Source of the DNA: Magicicada septendecula
Taxonomy: Eukaryota; Arthropoda; Insecta; Hemiptera; Cicadidae
Direction: 5' to 3'
DNA length: 64,000 nt
Assembly: GCA_034769895.1 (NCBI GenBank)
Contig: CM068373.1
Location: forward strand, 19,015,967 to 19,079,966
Of the stretch, positions 1 through 12,565 are shown one piece after another. The notes beneath the pieces were generated by a model, which saw only the letters and a program-made list of their open reading frames with translations, was not told the DNA's origin and ran no database searches. The position numbers and the translations under genes were made by a program. Each line of letters starts with the position of its first letter. The first letter of the stretch is position 1.

Positions 1-454
1 GGTAGTTTACCAGCAACGTTTTATGTGATAACAAGGTTAATTTTTTTATGACGAACGATAACTGCCGTAAATTCAAACATAATCAAATAAGTTTTTGCAT
101 ACATCCCTAAATTGTAAAGATCTCAAGGCCTGTTGATTTTGGTGAAGATCGGTTAAGGGAAAGGGGTAGTTTACCTGAAACATTTTTTGTTGTAACAAGT
201 ACTTAATTATGATAAATAAAGTATCCTGATAAGAAGATCTTAATAATCCACTGTAGAAACGTAGATGAAATATCTATAAATGAAGAGGCTAGTTGAACGG
301 GGTGGGGGTAATTTTCTATAAATGAAAATTATAGTTGAAGGGGGAGGGGATAATTTTTATATGTGTACTACGTTATCGGCAACAAAGTAGTAGTTTGTTG
401 TTAAAATTCCTTCCCAGGCTGTTTGGCCGTAGTCCAATGTTTTCTGCAAAACCA

Positions 455-489
455 GACGTTTCGGCAGTGCCGTCGACTGCCATCATCAG
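455..489 (-). ncRNA. Hammerhead-ribozyme-like core (degenerate repeat remnant)
   Basis: Read on the minus strand this contains CTGATGA, then a 6-bp stem (GGCAGT paired with ACTGCC) closed by a 7-nt loop, then GAAAC followed by GTC. These are the conserved core boxes of a hammerhead, with a stem III of almost no length, as described for Penelope-like elements and retrozymes. No flanking stem I partner was worked out, so self-cleavage is not shown. It probably marks the end of an old non-autonomous or Penelope-type repeat. Confidence 0.35.
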
Positions 490-1052
490 TGAAAATCGAG
501 TGCGATAACGTGTGGTGGTATACATTAGTGACCACAGTACTGTGGTTAAGTGTGAAGCGATAAGTGGAAAGAAGTAGTTTCTATGGGAACATTTCATTTC
601 GTAAATGATTTTAAATATAAATCTTAGAACATGGAAGTCACTAGAACATGGAAGTCATGTATGGTTCTCCATACCGATATTTTCAGGGTGTCTGACTTTG
701 ACTCAAATTTTAAATAATAATAGCAACTCATTTACAAACAAAAATAATATTAAATCTCAAGAATAAAATTAATTGTTGCTATAAACAATAAAAAAATATA
801 ACATTTACTTCCAACTTATTATTTAATTCTACTGACATACCCAAATTTTAACATATAACAGAAGATTAGTATTTTTAAATTTTCTTGTTAAATTAAATTA
901 TTTTCTTTAACTACAATTTCAATTTATGTACAGTGATTATATTTAAAACTACAAGTCTTTACTGTTCATATATAAGTTTCTTTTTAAGAATTCTTTTCAC
1001 AAACAAAAAATATAATTGTTTATTCATCACCTGCGTACTGCCGATTTTACCG

Positions 1053-1055
<3 letters not shown>

Positions 1056-1100
<45 letters not shown>
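1056..1100. repeat. (GT)n microsatellite
   Basis: About 22 uninterrupted GT units, followed by a short GATGAT-rich tract near 1121-1140. Confidence 0.95.
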
Positions 1101-1102
<2 letters not shown>

Positions 1103-3345
1103 TGAATCCTGAGAAGTTGATGATGATGATTATGCTGATGCTGTGTTCTCTGTCTCTACGGTTTATTGTTGGTGATGGTCCAGAGTTCCTCCATAAGTCT
1201 TGGTGTATGTGGTAAGAATGTCGATCGGTCGGCAGACCAGCAGCGTGACGTTGTGTGAAGATATCTTGAGTCTATCTGAGATCGCCCCAAAATTGCCAGT
1301 GGTATTTATACTGGACGGCAATCTGACAAGTCCAGGACTGTTTTCGACCTGTTAGATATTGCTACTTCGTGCAAAGCGTCCTTTTAATTACAAATCACTT
1401 TTTGGTTCATTTTCATGATTTCATAAACATACTCGTAGCATGAGTGAAATCATCGTTTGCATAATTTTTCTCTGATCACTCACGTATAACACACTTATTA
1501 ATTACTATTTAATTAAACTAGAATAATTAACATTAAATTACCTAGAGTCTTTATTATTGCACATTCTGCAATCATTTTTGCATCTCCATATTCGTTAATG
1601 TAATGGTGTTTTTATAATTGGGGTAAGTCTTTGTTCACAGGTTTAAAATGTATTAGTTAGTTTATTTTTATCCAGTTAAAACCTGATTACAGACAAACCA
1701 ACAATTCGTACGCATCACCCGATCGTAGACTTTGCCTGTCATAGCTTGCGTTCACAGGTTCACACACACACAAACACACAAGCACTGTATTCACTCCCGG
1801 GGCAGGTGTACGCTTTCTGACAATTCTTAGCCTGCATAATATTGTTAAAAACTGTTTTCATATATTTTCTATGCTAAATATTTATAAACCTACCGCCCTG
1901 GGAAAATATGCAAATATATGTATTGTTGCAATATATATACTAATTACTAATTACTAATACTAATTACTAATATATATATTGTTACAACACAAATAAGCCA
2001 CCCCAATACCAGGGATAAAAAAGATGAATCAACAATATAAAAAGTAATTCGTATAATATAAAATGTTTAATGAAAATATAATGACAATGACGTGACAAAT
2101 GATGACATGACCTAACCCAAGTGATTGACCAAATAAAAAGAAACAAAAGGAGCAGGGAAAAAACGAAACCAAATAAGAATGAAACCTATTGAAGGAAGTG
2201 AATGACTCCATACAACCAAATGAAATAAAACCAAATGAGAAGGGGAAAACCAAAATAAAATGAAACAAAATAAGATGAAGGAGAAGAAGAAGGAAAATGG
2301 AAATGAAACAAACCAAGTATAAAGGAAATAAAGTGAAACCGAATGAGAAAACACAGACAAATAATATAGAATATTAAAAGGAGAAATGGTACACTCAATT
2401 ATAATATTGGAAAAGAAACCAATAACTAACCAATGTAAAAAATAAGTATTATTATCGATTAAATGATAAATGTAAATGATAATTGATAAAACCCGATAAA
2501 TAAAAGTACACTAACCCAAGAATGAGAGTTATATGTAATAAAGAACTCTATAAAGACATGAACTTATTAATAGTATAAATAATATTTGTGAAGAGAGAGA
2601 TAGTGAGATGGTGAGAAAATAAAATTAACTAAGTGACAAAGAGAAAGTAATGGTAGGGATTACCCACTAATAAACACTTAAAATAAGCATTTAAGGAGTG
2701 CAAAAGTGAAAGTGTAAAACCCCCAAAATAATTAGAAAATCTAGTGATAGATAAAAAACGCTTAGTAAATCAGTGATAAACACTAAATGGTTTAAAAGTG
2801 AATATTATTAATAAATAAGAATATTGTGAATGATAGAATTAGAAAATCTAGTGATAGATAAAAACCACTTAATAAATCAGTGATAAACACTAAACGATTT
2901 AATGGTGAACAAGTAAGAATTTGGTTAATAATAGTATTAGATATAAACACTTAATAATCTGTAATGAACACTGAAGATTGATGGTGAACACTATTATTTA
3001 AAAAAGAATCTTGTTATTAATAAAATTAAGTTTAATTGTAAGAGAGGGATACAATAGTATTCAAAAGGGGGAATCCCATGGAAGGTAAACAGTTAGTGTT
3101 ACCATGGATTGGAGGTAGATTATTTAAGAAATAAGAAATTAAAAAACAAAATCAATAAACACCCCATGTTATAAGGGATAATCAATTAAGTAAGTTTAAA
3201 TGGTGTGATGATGTGTTATCACCCAAAAAATAATAAAGAATGAAATGAATTGTAAACAAATATTACCTAATAACTGTTAAAAATTGTTCACTTAAATTTA
3301 TGAATAGGATATGGCTGAAGGAATTATATAGACCATAGGCCTATA

Positions 3346-6047
3346 CTATTATTAAAATTTGTTTGGTATTGACAGATGGAACTGTTGATTAAACAACTGA
3401 CTGCTACGTGCCTCTCAACCAATCGCCGTACTCAAAACTGTAAACAGTAACCGTAGCAACGCACACTGTTGCCAATAATGTCCCACACGTGCTGTTATTA
3501 AACCCAGTGTGGAATGTAGCGCCACAGAGTGAACTGTTAGTCTGTTTGTTAAGAGTGCTGTGTTCTCGGTTACACTTGTTTGATTATTCGTGGGTGTACG
3601 TTAGTTTAATACTTAAATAGTTGTGTTGCAGATACAAGTTTATTGCTAACTAATTTCTAATTACTTAACTAATTTCTGACTAATTAACTAAGTGTAGTGA
3701 AAACGTGTGAATCTATTATTAACTAAATAAGCATAAGCATGTTTAAATAACATGTTTACCTAAGTATAAATTTACTTTATTTTGTTCATTTTACGGAACT
3801 TTGTGCGTGCGATTTTTATTTTAAAACAATTTGTATAAATATCTACATTCTTAAATTTTGAATTATTTAAAATACGTAACAGCTTTAACCTATACGCGTT
3901 TACTTTCAAACAGAAGGTATGTCTGAAAGTGAGGAAACTGGGAAAAAGCGTGGTCGACCGCGAATACACCCGGTAAAAGAGAAAACACGTATTTCCGGTC
4001 GCGGAGTACCAATTAGAGGGCAGTCCAGAGAATTCGTTTGTTCTCTACGAGATTATTTCGAGAAAGAGAAGGAACATGGTGGGACTCTGATTTCAGTTAG
4101 TCAAGTTGTTGATAGAACAGCAGCTGCACTCTCTATAAGTAAAAATACGGTCGTAACGATAGGTAAGGGGAAGTGTAAACAAAGCGAGGAAGCTGGCCCT
4201 TCTAAACTGGAAACACCAGGTAAAAAAAGACGGATAGAAAAACGTGTTACTAATCTGGATGCTTTTGCAGAAGATGGGATCCGTCGCCACGTATATGAGT
4301 ATTACAGTCGTAAAGAGTATCCTACAATAAAAAACCTACTCGTTACTCTTCATGATGCAGAGCTTTTCACTGGTAGCCACTCGTCTTTACAGTCCGTAAT
4401 TAAAAATTTGGGATTTAAATTTACTACCGTTTCGGGTAGAAAAGTGTTAATGGAGCAACAACACGTAGTTGCTTCTCGCTGTAGATTTCTTAGGGGTGTA
4501 ATAAATGAAAATTGTAATAACGTCGTGTGGGTTGACGAAACATGGGTGAACGCAGGACATTCTTTAAAAAAGTGTTGGTCGGATGATTCTACGGCGGGAA
4601 CTATGCCAGTGCGAATTGGAAAAGGTGGAAGACTTATAATTATCCACGTTGGAAGTTTTCAGGGGTTTATTCCCAATTGCCTCTATGTATTTAAATCGAA
4701 AAAGACTTCTGACTATCACGAAGAAATGAATCACAACAAATTTATGGACAACGCCCCATATCATTCAGTGATTAAAGACAAGGCTCCAACAATGGCTTCC
4801 AAAAAAGAAGAGATGGTTGAATGGTTAAAACGTTGAAACATTCCATTGACAGAGGATATGAAAAAGGCTGAGTTGATGGAATTTGTACTATTTAATAAAC
4901 CAAAGTTTCCTGTGTATATTGTTGACGAGTTGGCTGAAAGTTACGGTCATAAAGTCATCCGGTTGCCTCCATATCATTGTCACTTTAACGCCATAGAACT
5001 AATATGGGTAAGGGTTAAAAAATACGTTGCCATAAATAATACAAAATTCACGATGACTGAAGTAGAAAAATTAACAAATAAAGCCATGCAAATGATTACT
5101 GGAGAAGACTGGAAGAAGGTAGTCGAACACACCAAGTCAGTTATTGAAGACGCTTGGAAAAATGAAGGTATAGTGGAACAGCAGGTAGAAAATTGATCAT
5201 TTCTGTGAATTGTTCGAGTGACAGTGAATCAGTTGAATCTGAAGATAGTGATTCTATATTAAGAGGAGTTCACCCATTATAAACGTAAGTTTTTATTTTG
5301 TTTAATGTTAGAAGTAATGTTAAATATAAAATTGCAATATAAAAGCATTTAATTTAATCTTTAACTAAACAAAAATTAACAAACGAAATGTTATAGTCCA
5401 AAATTACAATTTCTATCAATTATAAATTAATATTTCACTATTTATAGGCAGTTTCATTTATGAAGAATTCGCAAATATTTATGCTTGCTTAATACCAAAT
5501 TATCTGTATTTATTAAGTTCATGATATAATAATAGAGTAATTATTTATCACGTTTTTCGAGTAAATTATTATGATATTAAATCCATACCAAAATATTAAG
5601 TAAGATCTCATATTACCATAGTTGGACTTAACTAGAATTTGCGTAACACGGTTCATGTCATTTCATAAAATAAAAGATTTTTTACGGGATTGTGAACAGA
5701 TTAGTGTGCACTATGATTAAGGTAATGTACAGTATAATACGTACATGTTATTGCAACCATACATTAAATAATCGTATTCACTACGGTACGCGACTTCACT
5801 ACAAAAGCATCTCTGGATGCCTTACTGTAATTAAAAGTACATTAAGAGATATCATATCATGTTTTAAAAGTAAACTGTTTTGTTTTGAAAAGCCGTATTA
5901 AATGACCTTGAGCGTGAATGTGTTGTAAGTTGTTTGTATGTGAATCACTGTTTCGTGTTTATCAACTTGTAGACGTCACGTGGTCAGAGTTTGGCAACGT
6001 TGTTTCCCTTTCAGTACAAACGTCAATACCAAACATTTTAATAATAG
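3346..6047 (+). mobile_element. Sailor-like (IS630/Tc1/mariner, DD82E-type) transposon
   Basis: The ends are imperfect inverted repeats: CTATTATTAAAATTTG at the left, and CTATTATTAAAATGTTTGG on the minus strand at the right, both continuing into GGTATTGAC. Each end is flanked by TA (3344-3345 and 6048-6049), the target duplication of this superfamily. Length is 2702 bp. It interrupts the + oriented long LTR, whose inverted partner lacks it. A transposase reading frame with one internal stop lies inside. The right 760 bp (5283-6047) has no recognisable gene. Confidence 0.8.
3919..5282 (+). pseudogene. Sailor-like DDE transposase, inactivated
   Basis: This would cut and rejoin DNA at the element ends in the nucleus. 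It opens MSESEETGKKRGRPRIHP, with an AT-hook-like GRPR, followed by a basic N-terminal DNA-binding part. The catalytic region shows VWVDETWVN (first Asp), MDNAPYHS (second Asp) and HCHFNAIELIW (Glu). About 82 residues separate the second Asp from the Glu, the spacing reported for the Sailor/DD82E group and far longer than the 34-39 of common mariners. A TGA at 4834-4836 interrupts the frame, which continues in the same phase to 5196. After that the acidic tail ending in GVHPL is in another frame, so a small indel lies just before 5196. The segment between DYHEEMN and MDNAPYH looks shortened compared with relatives; this last point is inference. Confidence 0.8.
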
Positions 6048-7815
6048 TATAGATGTTATATTTTATGTAATAAAGAATAGTAAGTAATAGCCATATTGTT
6101 AACACTGGCAAAATAAATAAATAAGAAGGTAAATCAATACAGATCTAATAACACTGGAAAATCAGTTAGGAAATTAACAAGCCATAATGTAGAAAATACG
6201 GGTAACAGGGTAACATACAATTAGCATAAAAACAGATCCAAAACACATCAATAAATAAACAAATCAATTATAATAACAAAACAAAACACATTAGGGTAAA
6301 ATAAGATGTAAAATGTATAAAATAAGTAAATATAATCAGTTACTACTTAGGCCTATGAAATGCCTAACTGTCAAAAACAAATAACTACAAATTGTAAAAA
6401 ATTAACAAAGAAATTAGCAAATCCAAGGCAAATAATTAGCCAAGGATAATTTGTGAATCATATTAAAAGAAAAATGTTAGAATAAGGACTTAAAATAAAA
6501 AAGAAATGTAATTAACAAATATTAACATAATTGTACAAACATTAATACATTAGAGAACCCATCCTTATGGGATGTCAAAATAATCTTTGAAAGGAAATAC
6601 AAACAGTAGTGATAATATTTAATACATAGGAAGGAAGACGGAAGAATAAAAGCAATCAGAAGATATACAGTAATTTTGAATAATAATTCAAAATTGATAA
6701 CAGTGGTTATAAGTCATGATCAACCAATAGGAATCAATTAGTAACCATGACAACAGACCGTTGGTTACGATTTTTCCGTTAAATCATAGTATTCAATAAG
6801 TGACGCTCTTCCAGAATAAATGCCAGGCTGTGAATGACCAAAATTTTAATCTAAAATGTATAAAAAAGTAATCAAAATTCAAAGAGATGGAAACATAAGA
6901 AGCAGACGAGGAACGAGAACATTTAACTGATGCCAAGGACCAATTTAAATAAAATTTAAATGAATAAATTGCTACAACTAACATGAAAAAGATGCCAGAA
7001 GTCCCAGATAATTGAAAATTGACCACGATTGAAGCCCTATTCCATTTCAACTGAACGACTGTTTACATCAGGTCTACTGATTTGATAAGTAGGCCTATTA
7101 TTAAATTACCCGAATTTCAGAAATAAACTCACTTTAAATATTTCTCACAATAATCTGAACTCTCACTATAAACTGAATATTATTTCTTTCAAAGATTAAG
7201 TAAAAAAATAAAACACTGAAAATTTGTTAACTAATAATAACCTGTTGTTAGATTACGAACTTTTGAAACACACTTTAATACACTGCAGGAACAAATTATA
7301 GTTACACATTATATTATTGAAGTACAAATAATGTAAGGTAGTGTACTTTTTATTGTAATCATAATCAATATTTTTCTCATAATCACAAGAACCTGGATTT
7401 TGAACAGAACAAACTGTAAACAAACAAAACAGTTGCCATCTTTGACTGTATAAATTCGTTCAAAATCGATTTGCCAAACCCTAGAGAGATTAGACTCATA
7501 TTAATTGTCGGTGCAAATTTGTTGAATAACCATATATAATTTTAATGTCAAACTGAATAATTACCAGTCACAAATTAAAGAAACTAGTACAGAGTGTAAC
7601 CATTGTTTTTATTTCATAGGGAAGTGTATTGTATAATTTGTGCATTTTAGCGAACAACTAGGATTGATGGTAAGCGCTCACGCTGCAAACTCGGCGAACT
7701 ACCTGCTTGATTAAGAAGGTCGAACGAAGGCGGGAATAAATTTGAATGCTCCAGGCCGTCATAGCTAAGATCGCTAAACCATATTATTTATTAATTTAAT
7801 TATTTTAAGTAAACA

Positions 7816-8224
7816 ATTTGGCGCCACCCGGGATTATTAAACACCTATGAAACAACAGGTAAGGTTTCCACTCGCGTTGTACTGGTAATTGAAGGATCGC
7901 TACGGACATCGTTAGCGCAAAACATAGAAGTAACGACAACTTGTGTGGCAAACACACAACTTATATACATTTTGACAGAGACGTAAAAAATCTACTCGTT
8001 ACAATATATATATTTTAATGGAGTCGTTTACGGCTACCGTTTTATTCTGTAAAATGTGAATCAGATTTTGTATGTGTATACTGGGTGCAATGTGTCTTCT
8101 CCATCCGTCATTCAAATGAATGCAACTTCCGCAGATTTCGTCCGTTGCGAACGTACGAATAACCAGGTCTCGATGTTCTTACCTGTTGTTTACTAGGGGT
8201 GTGAAAATCCCGGTGGCGCCAAAT
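7816..8224. other. Short internal region with two convergent retrotransposon leaders
   Basis: The left half starts three bases after the + LTR with TGGCGCCACCCGGGATT (from 7819) and contains AACAACAG/GTAAG with the cut at 7858. The right half mirrors this on the minus strand, starting TGGCGCCACCGGGATTTT (from 8221) with AACAACAG/GTAAG at about 8183. TGGCGCC next to an LTR is typical of a tRNA 3' end primer site. The shared CAG/GTAAG just downstream looks like a leader splice donor. Beyond about 100 bp the two halves differ, and no gag frame follows either leader. Confidence 0.65.
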
Positions 8225-11070
8225 TGTTTTATTAAAACAATTAAAAAAATTTTAAATTTGTATGGCCTGCGCCGCTCAGGCGGTTTCAATAATTCAATAT
8301 GTTTCCGCCTGTCTCGGCCGTCTGTATCGGCCAGTAGTTCGTTGCGTTGGCTGTGCGGTCGCTAGTCATCAACACTACTTGTCTGCTAAAATATACATAA
8401 ATTATTATCCACCTCCTAATGAAATTATAACACCGTGGTTACCACTCAATACTTATTTATTTTTTGGTTAACGATTAATTATTCATTTAATACAAATTAT
8501 GTTTCCTTTTATAATACAATTGCTCCGGTTATATGAGACACCTCTACAGGGTTTGACAAATCGATATCTGAACTTATTAACAGACTTTCAGTAATGGCGT
8601 CTGTGGAAATTATACACAAAATTATTATTGTTCGTTCGTCACGGGTTCTTGAGATTGCGTTAAAAGGATTACTAATGTTTAAAACAATAAAAATACACAG
8701 CCTTACATCAGTTAAACTTAAATAATATACTGTGTAGGTATAATTTGTTTATTGTAGTGTAGTAAAAGTGTTACAAGCTATCAGTAATTAATAACAGGTT
8801 AACTTTACCAGTTTATAAATTTTCAGTGACTTAGTTTTTTAATCTTTGAAAGTAATTATGTTCAGTTTAGTGAGAGTTCGGCCTTTAGTGAGAAATAATT
8901 AACGTGAGTTTATTCAGAAATTTGGGTAATTTAATAGATACTTAACACTTCAGTAGACAGGACGAACTCATTTGATCTGGTATTAAGGAGTTAGGCTGCA
9001 ATCATCTTTAATTTTCTTTGGTTCGGGACTTCGGGCATCTTTTCCAAGTTAATCGGCAGGATATTATTTTCTTTTTTCTTTAATTCGGCTTCGACATTAG
9101 TTATATGGTTTCAGCCATCATCTTCTTCCTTGGGGTTCACTTGCTAGTAATTTCATTTGATATTTTGACGTTTTAATTAACAATTTTGATCGTTCCAAAA
9201 CTAGCGTCTATTCAACAAGACCATCATATAACGAGTAAAGAAATCTAACGGTAAATTAGCAACCAAACGACTGTTGTCATAGTAACCAATTAATCCCGAT
9301 TGGTTAATTCTGAAGTAGCCTATTGTTATTAAATTTTGAATTTTTATTCAAAATAGCTGTATATCTTCTTATTGATTATATTCTTCTGTCCTCTTCCCTA
9401 CATATTAAATATTATCACCACTGTTATTATTTCCTTTCAAAGATTAATTTGGTATCACATAATGTATGGTTTTATGAAATATCAATGTTTGTACATATCT
9501 GTTAATATTTGGTATTTACATTTCTCCTTTAAACTAAGTTCTTATTCTAATATTTTTCCTTTAAACTGATTTACAAATTATTCTCGGCTATTTACTTGCC
9601 TTGAATTTCTTAATTTCCTGATTGTTTTTATACAGTTTGCAATTATTTGTCATTGACAGTTATACATTTCCTAGGCCTTAGTAGCCATTGATTATTTTTA
9701 TTTAATTTATTCTAATTATATTTCATTTCATTACAAAGTGTTTTGTTCTGTTGTTATAATTGATTTGTTTAGTGGTTGTTGTGTCTTGAGTTTGTTTTTG
9801 TTCTGATTACATGTCAAGATTATTTTCTATGTCTTAATACTTAAAATATAACAATTAGGCCTATGGACTGTAAGCTTCCTTCAGCCATATCCTATCCATA
9901 AAATTAACATGAACAATTCTTTACAAGTTATTAGTTACTGTTGGTTTAACATACCTTTCATTAGTTTACTATTATTTTGAGTGAGAAACATCATCACTTC
10001 CTTCAAACTTATTTAATTTATTTTCCCTTATCACATAGGGTATTTATTAATTATATATTTACTTACTTAAATCTTTACTACTCCTTTTCTCCATTCCATG
10101 TTAACACAAACAGTTTATTTTACCTGGGCTTTCTCCCCTGAATAATATCGTATCCTTTATCTATTTCTACTCTAAACACTATTTCTAATTACCCTTAACT
10201 ATATAATTTTTTTTTAATCCCACTCTTAAATCCTTCATTGGTTCGTCATTGATTTATTAAGTGTGTACTTATCTATTACTATCTTTTTAATCATACTATT
10301 GTTTACAATATCCCTTTTCACACATCACTTTCACCTTTAATTAATTGGTGTTTATCACTGATACACTCACTATTTTGGGGTATTTACACTTTCACTGTTA
10401 TCACTTTTTATTTTAAATGTTTATTGGTGGGTAAACCCTATTATTATTTTTCTTTGTCACTTAGTTACTTTCATTATATTTCTCACTATCTCACTATCTT
10501 TACAAATTTTATTTATATCTAATAAGTTCATGTCTTTTTCTAGATTTCTTACTTACATATACTACTAATTCGTGGGTTAGTGTATTTTTATTTAATGGGT
10601 TTTTATTAATTATGAATTACATTTGTCACTTAGACAATACTAATATTTCTTTTTTATATTGGTTATTCACCGGTTTCGTTTCCTTTATGATATTTGATGG
10701 TATCATCTCCCCCTTCCCTATTCTACACTATTTGTCTGTGTTTTATCACCTTGGTTCACTTTATTTTCTTTATAGTTGGTTTGTTCCATTTTTAATTTCA
10801 TTTTTCTTCTCCTTCCCTTCCATCTTGTTTCGCTTTATTTTGGTTATTATCTGGCCAATCTCTGGGGTTGGGTCAATGTCATTTGTCTGTCAGTCTAGTT
10901 TGTATTTCTTATTTAATAATCACCTTTGGTTTACTATTCTTCCTCCTTCACTCTTAATTATATTTACTATTTTCGTTCTCTTTATTATTTATTTATTAAA
11001 ATATATTATTTCTTAGCATTTTTTACATACTTATTGATATCAAATATGATCTGGATTTGGCGATGTTATA
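8225..11070 (-). mobile_element. Long (~2.85 kb) LTR in - orientation, inverted partner of 1980-7815
   Basis: On the minus strand it ends AATAAAACA, three bases before TGGCGCC, exactly as in the left copy. It matches the reverse complement of the left LTR from end to end but is clearly diverged, with many substitutions and small indels. The outer end near 11070 lies in a TATATATA tract; its exact terminus is uncertain because the expected TGTTAC start is degraded. Pyrimidine-rich open frames such as 10612-11016 are low-complexity shadows with matching counterparts in the other copy. Confidence 0.65.
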
Positions 11071-11789
11071 CTATATATATTGTAGCATAACGGAAATTTT
11101 GCCTTATTTACAATTTAATACCACTTAGAAAATTAAGGGAAGAAGCAATCTGGAATGAGTAAAATAAACCCAGATGAAAGTAACATACAAGAAATAATCA
11201 CAATAATAAATAAAATGCCTTAACAGTAAGATAAAAACTCTCGATCCAAGGAAATTAAAAATAACACAATTCAAAACCATATGTGTTAAATCAGGTAGGA
11301 TGATTATTATCCCAATAACATCATCAGTATACCCAGTAAAGATAAGGAGCAGTAAGGAAATACAACCATGGACAAATTAAGTAAAATAAAAATCTCAAAG
11401 GGACAAAACCTATTCTAAAAAACAGAACTTTCTATCAGAATCCAACAAAACAAATCAATGAACTAAAACCATAATTATTATACAAAAAATTAGAAAACCA
11501 TATAAAAAAGTCAGAGAATACAATACCAGTAGGCTGATTGAATGTAAAGTTAGGTATAAATAAAATAGTGTGTAATTAAGGGGAACGCCCCAAACCAGTT
11601 TTGAAAGGACAGCAAAAGACTATAATTAGGCTAAGACCGTAATTTGTTTATTTGTTTAATTATTATATTGGTATTCACTACCCACAATGTTAATATTAGG
11701 ATATACTAAGTGTTAGAGAATAAGTGTTGTTGTATTTAAAGAATGATTAGTTTATGTCAGAATTTAATGGTTGTCAGAATTTTTTGCCC
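11071..11789. other. A-rich non-coding DNA
   Basis: No gene is recognisable. The + strand is A-rich with many stop codons. It lies between the end of the inverted LTR and a LINE fragment. Confidence 0.5.
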
Positions 11790-12125
11790 CGTTACAACCT
11801 CTACAAACTGAAGATGGCTGTTGGAGGATTCGAATGAACCATGAACTGGACCAACTGATTCAGGGTGCTGAAATAGTCTGGTTTATTAAGAGTGGGAGGC
11901 TTGACTGGCTGGGGCACATAAGGCAAATGGATGACAGAAGAATGGCTCAGATTGGAGACTGGTAGCAAGAAGAATTAGAGGCAGACCCAGAAAGAAATGG
12001 TTGGATAATGGAGGATGATTTTGAGATGTATGAACGTGAGGGGATGGAGACAGATGTGTAATGAGAGGACGGAATGGAAGAAAGTCATTGAGCAGGCTAA
12101 AACCCAGGCTGGGTTGTAACACCAA
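11790..12125 (+). pseudogene. 3' end of a non-LTR retrotransposon (LINE) reverse-transcriptase ORF
   Basis: The translation contains WRIRMNHELDQLIQ, then RLDWLGHIRQMDDRRM and, in shifted frames, the usual closing WKKVIEQAK segment. This is the conserved C-terminal tail seen after the RT domain in many insect LINEs. Stops and frame changes follow 11965. The fragment ends with a short GGAAA-type repeat (near 12127-12145) that resembles a LINE 3' tail. It is a dead 5'-truncated copy; the clade cannot be named from this piece. Confidence 0.65.
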
Positions 12126-12565
12126 GAAAAGGAAAGGAAAGGATAAAAACCATTACAGTATACTGATTTTTCACTTATTTTTCTTGTATATACTGTTATG
12201 CACTATGCGACAGATAAAAACAGTAACTAAATTTGGTAAATTACAGTTTCACAGCATAATTATTACTGGTTTTATTAAATCAAAGGATTAAAAGGAAATC
12301 AAAGGAATCAGAGGATGATCTGATTTTCTGTCACCGTTTTGGCCAAGGCTGTATTAAATATATCAGACTTGCACTGATCCTCCAGGTCACTGCAAAACAA
12401 TTTGCAGAACTGAACTGCTGCCACAAACACCTGTTTTTGTTGTAATTGTTAACATGATACAATTTAACTCAAAAACCTAATCAGGTGTATAGCATCTATT
12501 GGAAAAAGGTGTGTTGTACAGGTTAAATTAGAATTAACATTTGAGGTGTGATTTGTTTTTTACAG
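12126..12565. other. Non-coding DNA, possible intron
   Basis: No gene or repeat is recognised. The last bases form a good polypyrimidine tract and acceptor (TTTGTTTTTTACAG) for the candidate exon that follows. Confidence 0.4.

Larger units (their letters stand above)
1..1979. other. Intergenic or intronic AT-rich DNA
   Basis: No coding frame with recognisable protein similarity is visible on either strand. The stretch contains a (GT)n microsatellite and a hammerhead-like motif, listed separately, and a short (CA)n-like tract near 1760-1785. The last 60 bases before 1980 are TAATTACTAA and (AT)n repeats that border the long LTR beginning there. Confidence 0.6.
1980..7815 (+). mobile_element. 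Long (~3.2 kb) LTR in + orientation, interrupted by a Sailor-like element
   Basis: It starts TGTTACAACAC next to an (AT)n tract and ends TAAACA, three bases before a TGGCGCC primer-binding site, so it reads as the 5' LTR of a retrotransposon. It is purine-rich on the + strand. Its reverse complement matches 8225-11070 along the whole length: 3270-3345 pairs with 9857-9950, 6230-6360 with 9630-9800, 6720-6780 with 9210-9310, and 7460-7500 with 8530-8575. These matches are continuous only if 3346-6047 is removed, which shows that block is a later insertion. No LTR-encoded protein is seen; open frames here are chance frames in low-complexity sequence. Confidence 0.7.

Noticed and set aside
1741..1860. 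Search for tRNA genes here and across the window
   Set aside because: No cloverleaf with A and B boxes was convincing by eye; tRNA-like matches are primer-binding sites of retrotransposons.
10612..11016. 134-residue hydrophobic ORF that looks like a membrane protein
   Set aside because: Composition is T-rich low complexity; the same Phe/Leu-rich pattern appears in three shifted frames of the inverted partner at 2029-2398. It is LTR sequence.
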